A stretch of 64,000 nt of DNA from assembly GCA_022315425.1 (NCBI GenBank), contig JAIUPT010000020.1:2154414-2218413 (forward strand), read 5' to 3'. The DNA is from Pseudevernia furfuracea. Lineage: Eukaryota; Ascomycota; Lecanoromycetes; Lecanorales; Parmeliaceae. Positions within the stretch are counted from its first letter, which is position 1; every line of letters begins with the position of its first letter. Positions 31,411 through 41,811 of the stretch are shown here, piece after piece. Made by a program: the position numbers and the translations under genes. The notes beneath the pieces are model-generated. The model ran no database searches. It was not told where the DNA came from and saw only the letters and a program-made list of their open reading frames with translations.

Positions 31411-32657
31411 ATGCATCTCCCAACTCACCAAAAAGCCGGCATCAAGAAAGGCGCTGGCCAGTCCGCCAAATGCGAAGTCCCAATCATCCCTATTCTACAG
31501 CCCGGACCCGGCCAAACCCTCTGCAATTTCAATTCCGGCCCCGTCTGTGGCAGGGTTGCCACCCACCAGTTTGAAGTCTACCAGTTGGTAGTTGGTGCAG
31601 TTTGCCCTCGAAAGCCAACTATTTCTACCGTTGGCAACCCTGGTCTGTGGAACCCATATAAGAGCTTTCTTCTACGGTGACTTTGCTGCCAAAGGCTTCA
31701 AGATGCAAGAGAGCACCAAAGGTATCTCGGGCCACCAAGGAGCTGGCGTCGTGGTGGCAGTAGCGGATAACGTGAAAGAGCTGTGGAAGCGGGGTGAGCG
31801 GCTATGAAATGGAAAATATGTGCGGGAAGTGCGGGGTCCGCACCAACGTACTCGATGGGCTGCAGTGTCCGAAACAGCTTAATAACGGATGTACAGTCCC
31901 TGGTGAGTACCACACCTCTGTGACTCAAGATCCTCACTGATACTGATAAGGATTGGGAATGTTCCAAGAATACCGCCTCACCGATGCTCGCTACACCTCC
32001 CATCACTCATATACCTGACACCGTCAAAAGATGAAGAGGCGGGATCCATACTATACGGAGGCGTCACGGCATACACAGCCTGTAGGCGACCCTGGGTTAG
32101 CGCAGGTCAATGGAGTCGTTCTCTTCTCATGGGCGCAGGAGGAGGCCTGGGACATATGCCCATACAGTGCGCCAAAGTAATGGGCACGCGGATCATCGCA
32201 GTGGATGCTGGTGCAGACAAGGAAACGCGATGCTTGTCTTTGGAGCTGAACATGTCATCGACTGTACACCCGCCCAGAACATCCCTGCACAGGTCCTACG
32301 CATTACCATATACGGCGCGCAAGGTGTCGCTGTCTTCGCTACATCGAAGTAGAGTCACGCTGCTCTGCGCTGTTCCTGTTGCGGCCTGGAGGGACGGTGG
32401 TCGCGGGGGGTATTCCGGCCGACCCGACTCTGATGGCCGGGGTTCCTCCAGGCGTCGTGGTCACTTACGCGGAGACTGAATAGCGTGGGTATCATGACCG
32501 GGAGGCTTAAGGAGGTCGATGGAGCTTTGGACGCCGTGGCGAGGAAGCTCCTGAAGCCGATTCTGCCCCTTGGCACTCTCCATGATATCGATGATATGTT
32601 TGATAAGATCGTGTGGGGCAGCTGGCTGGTAGAGCTGTGATCAAGGTCTTTGCATGA
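31411..32657 (+). pseudogene. Zinc-dependent alcohol dehydrogenase pseudogene
   Basis: Pieces of a yeast-Adh1-type enzyme occur in order across all frames: MHLPTHQKAGIKKG at 31411, QPGPGQTL, FYGDFAAKGFKMQESTKGISGHQGAGVVVAVADNV, GKCG (structural-zinc region), GLQCPKQLNNGCTVP, FQEYRLTDARY, GVTAYTA, LMGAGGGLGHMPIQCAK (nucleotide-binding glycine motif), LLRPGGTVVAGGIP and QLAGRAVIKV with a stop at 32657. They are separated by several frameshifts and in-frame stops, and the catalytic-zinc segment near GVCHSD is eroded. At least one former intron (donor near 31911) is still visible. The gene cannot make a working enzyme. Confidence 0.75.
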
Positions 32658-32700
32658 CGTGTACAATAAGCTATCTAGAGCAATATATACCATCCCTGTT

Positions 32701-34561
32701 TTACCCTTTCAGCTTGAAGTATCCCGGCTGCAGCTCTTGAAATACTCTCTCTGGATCATAATTCTCGCTGATCTTGATCAAGCGCTGCTTATTCGCCTCT
32801 CCATACCCACCGAAGACATCTTGACCCTTCGCCGCGTAATTCTGATAGATGAACTTGTAATCCAGTCCCATGTCTTTTGCAGCTGCAGTCGATCTGTCAA
32901 TGAAGCTGCTGGCGGCCGCCATGACGCGGGAGTCGTCGGATGGCGATGACCATGATATCGCGATATCAACCACTGGTCGAATAGGTGAGCATCGATGTAT
33001 CTATCTACTCGCTTTAAAGCAAAGCCCAACAAGATAGGGTCAACCAACCGTTCAAAGGGCCATCAGACTCCGCTATCCCCAATGCGTTCCCTCCGTTCTT
33101 GCTGAAGTGAGAGATGATGTCTTTGGTGAGAGGCTGGAATACCACAGCCGGCAGAACGGACGCTGCGTCTTTGATGGCGGAGACTTCGTCCGTGAAAATA
33201 GAGAGAATTTCCTGAGAGAGCGAGGCGCTGGGTTTGAACGTCGCGGTGAAATAGGTCTCGCGGAATCCGGTTGGGTTCGAGGCTTCGAATTCGAGAGTCA
33301 GGTTTGTCAGGTTCGTTATCCGCATCGTTGACGCGAGACTTTGAATCCCCATGAGTTCGTGGAAGATGGCCGGGTTGGTGGTCGGTTTGGCGTACTCCAT
33401 GTCCGTGCTGCTGGCAAAGGTTCCGTTGTAGTAGTAAAATGCGACGATCAGCGCGGCATCCGGGTCCGAGGGACCGTTGGCGGCGAAGTTGTCGAAGGCG
33501 GTGATGAGAGAGGCGTTGGCGGTGATAGGGTAGAATCGAGACCCGCCCCACATGGGGCCTTGGGGGAAGGTTTCGAGGTCGAAGCGAGTGACGATGCCGA
33601 AATTGTTGCCCCCGCCGCGCAGGGCGAAGTAGAGGTCTGGGTACGAGGTGTGGTTTATGTTGGCGATTGAGGCGTTCGCGAGGACGATCTATCGCGTGAT
33701 GCGGGTTTTAGATGAGTTTAATAAGGAATGTGGGAAGGTGGGCAAGATGTATATACCTCGTAGTTGCGGACATTGTCACATGCGAGCCCGTGACGTCCGG
33801 AGAAGAATGAGATTCCCCCTAGGCTGTTAGATGTCTCTGGCTGAAGTTGCGAGTTACCCTAGCGACGTACCGCCGAGTGTCAGTCCGCCAACACCGATGC
33901 CTGCGACTCGGCCGCCAATGACGGACAGTTGCTGCTGATCGAGCTGTCGATAAACATCGACCCAACGATTACCGGTTCCAACATGTGTCAGAGTTCTGTC
34001 TTGTGATACCTGGATTTGGTTGAGGTTGGCCAAATCGATCGTCAGGCCGCCTTGGATGTTTGATGCTCCCGCAAACATGGCGTGACCTCCACTTTTTACG
34101 GCGAATTGGCAGCCGAAGAACTTGGTGATGAGGAGAGATGCGGAGACCTGGAGCGCAGACTGTGGTTGTGTTCGGCATCTTGGCTCTGTTTCTGCTTGTT
34201 GGTTCGACCAGTATGTGGCTTCTTGTTGGATGTAAGATGGGCTTCCTATCTGGCTTGTAATGTTGGGCAGAATGGTGCCTAGAAGCTTGCACTGTGGAGG
34301 GAATGGTCAGTGGACGCTTGAGATGAAAATGTGGTGGAGCGATTCATCCAGAGGCCTCACAGTTCTTGCACATGGATTACCTGCACCAGTGGTACTGGCG
34401 GTAGTTACGTTGTACAGCGAGCCGAATGGAATGACTGCTTTGTCATGTCCGAGGCTACCCAATGAATTGAGTAGCTCGTCAAATGTTATGGGACTAGTGA
34501 TAGCAGCAATGGCGAGGCTCCGCATGGAGGCTGCAAGGAGGTGAACTATTAAAAGGCGCAT
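32701..34561 (-). CDS. Secreted FAD-linked oxidoreductase, berberine-bridge-enzyme-like
   Basis: Five exons: 34561-34361, 34291-33871, 33818-33757, 33688-33049 and 32972-32701, giving 531 aa. The start MRLLIVHLLAAS gives a signal peptide. The PCMH-type FAD domain is intact: QFAVKSGGHAMFAG (the His is the usual 8-alpha flavin attachment site), GGRVAGIGVGGLTLGGGISFFSGRHGLACDNV (the Cys is the expected second attachment site) and RGGGNNFGIVTRFDLET. The C-terminal BBE tail has IYQNYA and GEANKQRLIKISENYDPERVFQ. Such enzymes oxidise alcohols, sugars or alkaloid-like substrates with oxygen. It lies head-to-head with the epoxide hydrolase at 35066. The ATG at 34561 was chosen because it begins the signal peptide. 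The gene ends only 43 bp from the ADH pseudogene's stop. Confidence 0.88.
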
Positions 34562-35065
34562 AGCAGCTATGCATACAGTTCGGAAAAGATGAGTGAAGGG
34601 AAAACATAGCACAAAACAACAGTGATTAGCAAGATGAAGATTTCGAGTAGCCCCGCTCGGGAGGATTGCGAAGAGCTTTCCTAATTCAAGCTTAAGGTAT
34701 TGCTCCGGCTAGATTGAGTGTGCGATTGGTCAGTAGATGCATCTGTGTGCTGATTGGTCCATCTCATCTCCGCAAGGTGCAGCATGCACCCAAGGCTTCT
34801 TGCTGCTCAGACAAAATCCAACAAGGCAATGTTTCGATCTCTACATTGGCTTGAGTCTTTTTGAATGACCTGAGACTGAGAGGGAATAGGACTTTGTTTT
34901 GAAGTATGAGCGGCTATTTGCAGAGCTGTCGGGATACTGTTAGCCTGACCAGTCTAACCATATTGGGCAGCTCTTTGCGTGCTCTTGGCAGTCATCGAAT
35001 TTGGGCCATCACGACCTGTCCACTTGTAGCCAAGATATCTCCTGTTACCGTAAATAGATTCCAGA
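34562..35065. promoter_or_regulatory. Shared divergent promoter with two CCAAT boxes
   Basis: A 504-bp interval lies between the start codons of the FAD oxidoreductase (minus) and the epoxide hydrolase (plus). Two ATTGG (reverse CCAAT) words at 34725-34729 and 34753-34757 are 28 bp apart, each as GATTGGT. CCAAT boxes bind the HAP/CBC complex in fungi. Joint regulation of the two genes is inference from layout. Confidence 0.4.
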
Positions 35066-36255
35066 ATGGCCAACACCGCTATCAAACCTTTCAAGGTACG
35101 CGCAGGGTGCCAGCAAGGAAAGTCTTGGCTTACGCCTATCAGATTACCATTGCGGACACTGAGCTGGACCTTCTCCAGCGTAAACTCGAGCTAACACGTT
35201 TGCCCTCGAACCTTGCCGGCGAACAATGGGCTGAACAGAATGGTGTCACCCTCGATATGATCGAGGACACCATCACTTACTGGCGCGACCATTACAGTTG
35301 GCGGGACGAGGAGGCCCGTTTGAATAGAATACCGCAATACATAACGTCCATCGAAGTCGATGGCTTCGGAGAAATTAGTTTGCATTTTGTGCATTCGCTC
35401 TCTTCCTCTGTCAACGCGATTCCGCTCCTCTTCTTACATGGCTGGCCTGGCTCTTTTCAAGAAGTAAGAAAAGCTCTCCCGAAACTGAATGCAGCCGGCT
35501 TTCACGTCGTCGCTCCTTCCCTTCCTGGGTTCGGCTTCTCCTCTTGCCCAAACAAAGCTAGCTTCAAGCACAGGCAGAATGCTGAAGTAATGCAAAAACT
35601 CATGTCGAGACTCCACTATCGTCACTATGTGGTGCAAGGCGGGGATTGGGGCGCGATGATAGCCTGGACAATCGCCCACTCTTACCCATACTCTACGAAG
35701 GCGCTCCATGTCAACCTTCTATCGTTTTCCAAGCCGGACTTTGACTCTGAGCCTGACTATACAGAGTTTGAGAAGCGCTCTCTCCGACAGCACGAACACT
35801 TCGATACGAAGGAATTCGCCTACTATCTTGTACAGAATACCAAACCTCGCACTCTTGGACTCGCGATGCATGACTCTCCTGTTGGTATGCTGGCGTGGAT
35901 GGCAGATAAGTTGTTCACGTGGTCTGACTCATATCCATGGTCTTCGTCCGAACTGATCACCTGGACACTACTGCATTATTTCCCGGGACCAACGGGAGCT
36001 TTTCAAATATATAGGGAAAATAATGCTACAGAAATGATGAGCGGAGCAGACGCCGATAGATTTTTGGAGACCCCAACAGGTGTCAGCGCCTTTGCGAAGG
36101 AGGCAGAGATGGTTCCTCGATCCTGGGCGGAGAAAAAGGCGAATGTTGTGTTCTGGCAAGAACATAACTCTGGTGGACATTTTGCGGCGTATGAGAAGCC
36201 GGAAGAGTTCGTTAGTGACCTTGTCAGGTTCTTCACATCGGTCTGGAAGCCGTAA
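35066..36255 (+). CDS. Microsomal-type epoxide hydrolase (alpha/beta hydrolase)
   Basis: Two exons: 35066-35095 and 35143-36255, giving 380 aa. The 47-bp intron replaces a longer, unlikely N-terminus and yields MANTAIKPFKITIADTELDLLQRKL, the usual opening of fungal epoxide hydrolases. The N-terminal EHN segment (about residues 5-105) is followed by the hydrolase fold: oxyanion motif HGWPGS (109-114), nucleophile D178 in GGDWGAM and catalytic H356 in GGHFAAYEKP. Lid tyrosines that polarise the epoxide are plausible in YYLVQNTKP and in FQIYREN. It opens epoxides to diols, for detoxification or metabolite tailoring. The open frame continues upstream to an ATG at 34906 that I consider spurious. 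Confidence 0.9.
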
Positions 36256-36293
36256 AACTCAAGACGCCGGCGGGTTGTAAGAAGGGGGTTCTT

Positions 36294-36776
36294 TTGATGT
36301 TCGGTTGGAGCAAAGCAGACTACGTGTATAACCTTACGACTGTCAACAACACTGTCCGTAACTGCAACTACCTCAGCAAAGAAGCCGCTGCAGTCATGCT
36401 TCATGGCGATGGCGATAGTCCTATGAGTGGGAACACAAACCTAAGGATCCATGGGCTTACTATCCCCAACACCACAGCATCAAATCTATACATTGGTGCT
36501 AGTGAGGCAGTGAGCCTGGGCGATGTGCATTAATCGACGCCTATGGTATCGATGACACGTTGTGGAAGTCGTGGCCAGGAGCTGGGGCTACCTTTGAGAG
36601 TGTGAGCTTCAAGAGCGGTACCGTTAATGGGCTGGGTGAATCTGCTGTCGCGATGTGTTGAGGGAGTATCTCGAAAAGGACTTGCTCCACGAGTCTGCTA
36701 TCGAAAATGTACTTCCACGTATCACTGTGTACGCCCCTTGCATTGACTATCGTTGATGCTTGAGTCATATGATACT
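36294..36776 (+). pseudogene. Decayed fragment resembling a parallel beta-helix secreted protein
   Basis: A frame from 36294 reads TVNNTVRNCNYLSKEAAAV...LRIHGLTIPNTTASNLYIGAS...VSLGD. After a stop, another reads AYGIDDTLWKSWPGAGATFESVSFKSGTVNGLGESAV. Regular short hydrophobic strands with Asn suggest pectin-lyase-like rungs, but stops interrupt them and no start is visible. Family assignment is weak. Confidence 0.3.
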
Positions 36777-36920
36777 AACAATATCCACGCTATGCAAGGC
36801 GCTGGAATGTGGGACCGCGTACATCATTCCAGACACGTCCTGTTACAAAAGAAACAAGGTATACATAAGGGAGATTCTTCTTGCTGATCCAAATATCTCA
36901 ATCCAGTCGACTTTACGACG

Positions 36921-38880
36921 ATGATATCTTACGCGGCGACAGTCTGTCTTTTCCTTTTCATTTCCTCCTGCTCGTCTTTAGCATTCCCCGGATTGAATCG
37001 TCCGCTGCAGCGCGAGCTCTGCTATGAAACTGATACCCTTCTCTCATTTCAATTATGGATAGCCGACTCCGTACCTTACTGCAGTTCTCTACTTGGCATC
37101 TCCGACTCCACGACTTTGGCAGGACCTACAAAAACTGAGACGTATGCCTTGCGAACCCAGACTGCGCCCAAGACTGACGTATTCCAGAACCACCCTCACC
37201 ACTGTTACGACAACTAGCTACGCTACAGTCGAAACAGTCACTGTCCCTGAAGTCACAGCATTCGCTACCACGACCACCACGAGCGGCGAAATAATACAGA
37301 AACGCCAAGACAATGCATCCAACGTGCCCTTCGTCGTCGCCCCTATACCCATCGCAGCAACAGGAACCGCCCATGACCCCATCGTCTCCAAGTTTCCGAG
37401 TATCGTGCAGAATGCCTCGGTCGCTGCAGAAGCTTATAGTGCCTGTTCGTGCCTGGAGATCACGTCTAGCACCGTCACCGCACAGCCTACTGTACTATTT
37501 GTATGAGCAACCCCACCTTAGGTATTTGAAAGGACTGGCTAATCAGAGGTAAAGACAAGGACAGTCAATGGCATTGATTATGAGACCCTCGGAACCACCA
37601 CAATCATAGGTGGGACGACGACACTGACAATTACAGTCCTACCCGTTGCAAGCCACAATATTCTTAATTCAACAGTCTCATCACCGAGCTCGGGATACCC
37701 GTTACTAGGAAACCTAGTTCCACCGAATGTAACCAACCTCCCCTTCTCCAGTCGCCCATTCCCTACTTTGAACATCACCACAATCCCTACCTTTTCAGTC
37801 TCTGCTGGCATCTTTCCAAGTGTGAACGCTACTGCCAATCCTATCATCTCGATCTCTGGTCACCCAACGCCGACCTTCAACTTCACAGCAAATCCTACAT
37901 TGCCAAGGTCGGGTCTTTTGCCTGTACCAACCGCCAACTCCACAGCAAATTCAACTTTGCCAAGGTCTGGTCTAATATCTCTACCAACAGCCAACTCTAC
38001 CGCGAATTCAAGCTTGCCAAGGTCCGGCCCCTTGCCATTGCCGACGGTGAACTTGACAACCAATTTCAACGCATCAATGTCTGGCCGCTTGCCCCCACGG
38101 ATCTTGAATTCAACGGCTTCAGGCCGTTTACCTCTGCCTTCTGTGAACGCAACAGGCAGACCACTATCCCAAGTCACAGGATTCTTTCCCTTGCCAATAT
38201 TCAATGGAACGAACAGAACCCTTCCAGTATCAGGTAGCTCGCCAAGACCAACAGGGGTAGTCTTCCCACTCTCTGGTCGCTTGCCCTTTCAAACATTAAA
38301 CGCAACAAGAGCTTCTGTCCGCGTACCATTCCCAACTCTGAACTCGACTTTTACTCCTGCCACTCTTCTAACAGGCACAGCCCCACCATTCTCACCCTCC
38401 AGCCAGCCACGCTTAGCTCTTAACATTTCGTCGCCACCGCCTTCGCTATCAACGATAACAAATTCGACAGCAGCTACTCTGGCAACCAGCTCCATCCCCG
38501 TCAGTAACACCTCAATCACCACCCCCTCCCAACCAGTTGGCACCCAAATCTCCCCGGTCGGCTGCCCTAGCATTGATAATACAACATATAACACGTCCTC
38601 CGGCGACCACTACCAACTCCGATGCTCCGTAGAGTACGCAGGTCTTGCGTTCGCCGATCTCGACCAACCAGACTTGGGAAGCTGCATCGAGCAATGCAGC
38701 AACATCAACGTTGACTTTTCGCAAGTAGTCTGTCGCGGTGTCTCATTTCTGCAGTACAATACTAGATTTCATTGCATGTTGTTGAACCAAGCGGAGTTGG
38801 CTCAAAGCACAGGGAATTTGTTGGCGGTCAGTGCGGTGTTGTTGACTGGGATTGAAGCGCCGGCCATGGGGGCGCCGTGA
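36921..38880 (+). CDS. Mucin-like secreted protein with C-terminal PAN/apple-like domain
   Basis: Three exons: 36921-37141, 37188-37500 and 37549-38880, giving 621 aa. A signal peptide (MISYAATVCLFLFISSCSSLA) is followed by RELCYETDTLLSF and a Thr-rich stretch created by splicing (TTTLTTVTTTSYATVETVTV). The centre (about residues 210-490) is Ser/Thr/Pro/Asn-rich with a degenerate repeat of LPRSG-x-PLPTANSTANS type and many NxT/S sites, so heavy glycosylation is likely. The C-terminal 100 residues have six Cys spaced like a PAN/apple domain (CPSIDNTTY..., RCSVEYAGL, CIEQCSN, VVCRGVSF, CMLL). Such proteins are found at fungal surfaces and can mediate adhesion or carbohydrate binding. No GPI signal is evident; the last residues are mildly hydrophobic. 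Confidence 0.8.
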
Positions 38881-39405
38881 TATTTGCACACGTCTTACAC
38901 GGCTAAACAAGGCTGCGAGGATGTACCTTGTTTCCAGGTTTTAGGGCACAATACAGGATACCGTCGCTAAACAGATCGATTTATGTTCTACTCAATCGTC
39001 ATTGCAAGCGTGCATAGTTTAGGTGTTTCTGCTATCCTTCTCGCAGCCTTGTGTCCTGGCGTGCCAACTCTTCGCTCCAAAACGGTACTACTTGTGAATA
39101 CCTGAATACCTGAATACCTGCCATTTCCTTCTCCCAGCCTTGCGACATTGGTGTGTCACCACTTCGCTGGATTGGTGCAACATGAAGCGATCTTGCATTG
39201 ACAGCTTCTCTAACTGTGTAAGAGCTGCAGGGAGTGGCCGAGTATCGCCGCTTAGGGTGGGGTCTAGAGAAAAAGGCGCAGAACACTAAAAATGTGATAC
39301 GATACGATGGTACAGGATGAATAGATTACGAGGCTTTCATATTTGCAAATGCCGATGGTGACAGCTGACAGCTCTAGCCGCCCTCAATCAGAATTTCAGC
39401 ATCCA
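38881..39405. other. Intergenic region, no gene seen
   Basis: Terminator side of the mucin-like gene. A TACCTGAA tandem (GAATACCTGAATACCTGAATACCTG) lies near 39097-39120. No gene. Confidence 0.45.
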
Positions 39406-40158
39406 ATACCCCCACATTATTATGATCATACTGGCGACCGGAAATTGCTTCTTTGCCCTTCTCCTCGCGGGATGCTTCGATGACCATTCGTGCTGGCTAC
39501 TTTGGGTTGTGCATCAGGTCCGGTAACGAGGGTTGGACTTGTCACAGAGACGCAAAATCCTTGGCAGCAACTTTTAATGCCACCCAAGACCCATTAAAAC
39601 TGTTTTCTATACTTTTTAGAGACCAAAATTCATTTTCTCCGGCTTACTGTATGCACGGAGTTGGCTGTTTGAGATCAAACCTATTCTAACGAGACTACAG
39701 ATTGATCTCGATTGCCCTAGGCGTGGTCTGCATCCCTTTCCTCGCCACATTCCATGGTTGGCGAGCGGACATCGACGCAACGGGCTCTAAAATTGCCAGT
39801 GAAACCCTTCCCCAAAACAGCCGTTTCCAGCTCCATGTGCGGCACTCTGGCTGCAGCTGTTTTGTTGGCAATGCTACCGTCCTTATGGCAGCACACTGCA
39901 GCAGTAGCCTTTGCAAGGACCGCCCAAAACATGGCTTGTGGCTCAGTCAAGAGCGAAGTGGGAGCAACGGCCGTAGGGTTTGGTTGGGCGTCTCTGGTAT
40001 TGTAAATTGTTGCATTCTGCGCAATCATTGTTATGATTCTCAGCATTCGAATCCTGGACAGGTTGACAGATGAAGAAGGGATGGAAGAGCATGTGGGAAT
40101 GTTCGGAGACGTGGAGACTCTTTATTCCCACCACTGTCATGATCGCACTGGTGGCTAA
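39406..40158 (+). pseudogene. Fig1-family (mating calcium regulator) pseudogene
   Basis: Fig1-type blocks appear in order but in different frames: HIIMIILATGNCFFALLLAGC (first membrane segment), TIRAGYFGLCIRSGNEGWTC...DPLKLFSI (the conserved extracellular GYFGLC region), FIFSGLL joined by a plausible intron to LISIALGVVCIPFLATFHGW, VKPFPKTAV, SLWQHTAAVAF, VGATAVGFGWASLVL-stop, then MILSIRILDRLTDEEG, ending at 40158. I count frameshifts after AGC, after FRDQ and after DIDATGSKIA, an in-frame TAA after LVL, and loss of the segment between the first membrane helix and TIRAGYFG. Fig1 proteins are four-pass membrane proteins that support calcium entry and cell fusion during mating in fungi. Confidence 0.72.
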
Positions 40159-40737
40159 TGGCGGGTTATGATAAAGTTTCAAACTGTATCAAGGAGCACA
40201 GAAAAACGAGCCAATAAGTAAGAAAGCATCCTTTGCCCAATGCCATCAAATTGCGTTCAAACTAGTTGCTTGGTTTCGGTCACTCATGGGTCTATTCAAA
40301 GGTTGTAAATAGTGGTTGGGCCGATTCAACGCCAGTGCTACATGCGAATGGCGGCCTGAATAGACATATTCTCGGGCTCTGTCGCTAATGAACCCTCATA
40401 CTTATAATAGCATAGACCTAGAGTCAAATTTGAAGCTATATACAATCGTATAGATGTAAGCGAGTAAGATTCCCTGAAAGAATACTATTACTTTAAAAAA
40501 TGTATCTTCTATATTATCCGTATGCACATAAGAATAAAACTTTTATGAATCAGCAAGAAGGCTCTATAAACGCGTTATGATACAAAAAAACTCTACAAAC
40601 GTGTCATTGGACGGCGAAGATACACATGAGTACGAAACCCACTAACCCACAGTCCCACCGCTCCCAGTAGAATAACTTTCGCGCCGGTACCTCTCTGAAC
40701 TCTGTTACACGGGCGCACATCTCAGACTCTACATCAC
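40159..40737. other. Intergenic region, no gene seen
   Basis: AT-rich interval between the Fig1 pseudogene and the 3' end of the RTA1-like gene. No gene motif. Confidence 0.45.
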
Positions 40738-41811
40738 CTACAATGTGTCAGGCTTCTCGTCCATCGATAGTATTTTTTCTTTTCGGAAGGTAAACTTCGT
40801 CCAGAAGATGAAGTCTGCCTCATGCCAAGATCCCTGGAAAGCAATCCCAGGATGAAAAGCAGACATTGCTGTGCAAGCTATGATGACCATAGGACCCTCA
40901 AGGATCATGAAAGGAATCTCCTCGTTGAATAGCTTCCCGTTGAACCCGCCACTGAGTTCGGCAACTCGAAACACGCTTCGGATGAAGATGGTGAGGACGG
41001 CGAGACCCAGGCCTGTGTTTGTCAACCTTTTAACCTTCAGGGCTGCCAAAGATTTGACACGCAACATACCGAATAGGAAATACTTGAAGATACGTGATTC
41101 TACAAGGCTTGTGAAACTGGGGTTTCGCGCTGCCTTATTCCTTCTCAACCTCCAGGCAAATTCCCCGCAGCAGGTCGCAAAGAGCAACAGAGAGAACACT
41201 TGGAAAGCGAGACCAGCAACCATGATGTTCTTGCCGAGGTTCTTCCCTGAAGCAGAATTGGCTGTTGCTGCGATGCCGCCACCTAAGCCTTGCAGTACCA
41301 GACTGAGAAGATCACAGCTGCAGAAGATGAGGGTATAGGTCCGAGGTCTGAACCGTGAAAGATGAGCGCAATAGACGGTTACTATGCGTGCCAGGCAGAG
41401 ATAGATGGACGCTGTAAGAAGAGCCGGTGCTATGGTCACGCAGATGAGGTAGATGAGGAAGGCGTTGTTGTCGAAAGGATTGTTATGCAAGAGGACGCGA
41501 CCAACATATCCGATGACTTCAAGTGCCTTTCTCGACCAGTCAACATTCTTGAAGTGCCGCAGTGAAGTGAGTAATGAACATACCAAGCCTAAGAGCATGG
41601 CACCCATGAAGCCCCATATCCGATAACGAATACCAAGTCCAAGCTGTACGAAGAACAGAATGGCAAATATTGCTAGGAAAAGAGCATTGCCAGCAAGATT
41701 TGGTATGTAAGAGAAACTTGCTAATGACAGATCGCAAGTCTGCAACGTGCACAAATTGGGATCCAAGATAAGGGTCTGGTTGCCGCTAGTGGAGGTCGTG
41801 AGGTTTGACAT
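40738..41811 (-). CDS. RTA1-like seven-transmembrane protein
   Basis: Three exons: 41811-41584, 41526-41070 and 41012-40738, giving 319 aa. The whole span is also an uninterrupted frame of 357 codons, because both introns are 57 bp and lack stops. Splicing restores the family sequence LLGLALEVIGYVGRVLLHNNPF and YFLFGLGLAVLTIFIRSVFRVAELSGG. Seven hydrophobic segments are visible, with RTA1 hallmarks LICVTIAPALLTASIYLCLARIV and FMILEGPMVIIACTAMSAFHPG. Members include Rta1/Rsb1, linked to sphingoid-base export and resistance to 7-aminocholesterol in yeast; the substrate here is unknown. Both introns have GTATGT donors. Confidence 0.87.
   Translation of the reverse strand: MSNLTTSTSGNQTLILDPNLCTLQTCDLSLASFSYIPNLAGNALFLAIFAILFFVQLGLGIRYRIWGFMGAMLLGLVCSLLTSLRHFKNVDWSRKALEVIGYVGRVLLHNNPFDNNAFLIYLICVTIAPALLTASIYLCLARIVTVYCAHLSRFRPRTYTLIFCSCDLLSLVLQGLGGGIAATANSASGKNLGKNIMVAGLAFQVFSLLLFATCCGEFAWRLRRNKAARNPSFTSLVESRIFKYFLFGMLRVKSLAALKVKRLTNTGLGLAVLTIFIRSVFRVAELSGGFNGKLFNEEIPFMILEGPMVIIACTAMSAFHPGIAFQGSWHEADFIFWTKFTFRKEKILSMDEKPDTL

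Noticed and set aside
33063..33551. Second long minus-strand frame within the FAD oxidoreductase
   Set aside because: It is an Arg/His/Ser-rich shadow frame of a clearly conserved exon.
34906..35065. N-terminal extension of the epoxide hydrolase from an ATG at 34906
   Set aside because: A 47-bp intron with good signals joins ATG 35066 to the family's usual N-terminus; the extension has no family resemblance.
28140..36255. A secondary-metabolite gene cluster spanning the glycosyltransferase, FAD oxidoreductase and epoxide hydrolase
   Set aside because: There is no backbone synthase, P450, transporter or pathway regulator in the interval, so only the two-gene pair is reported.
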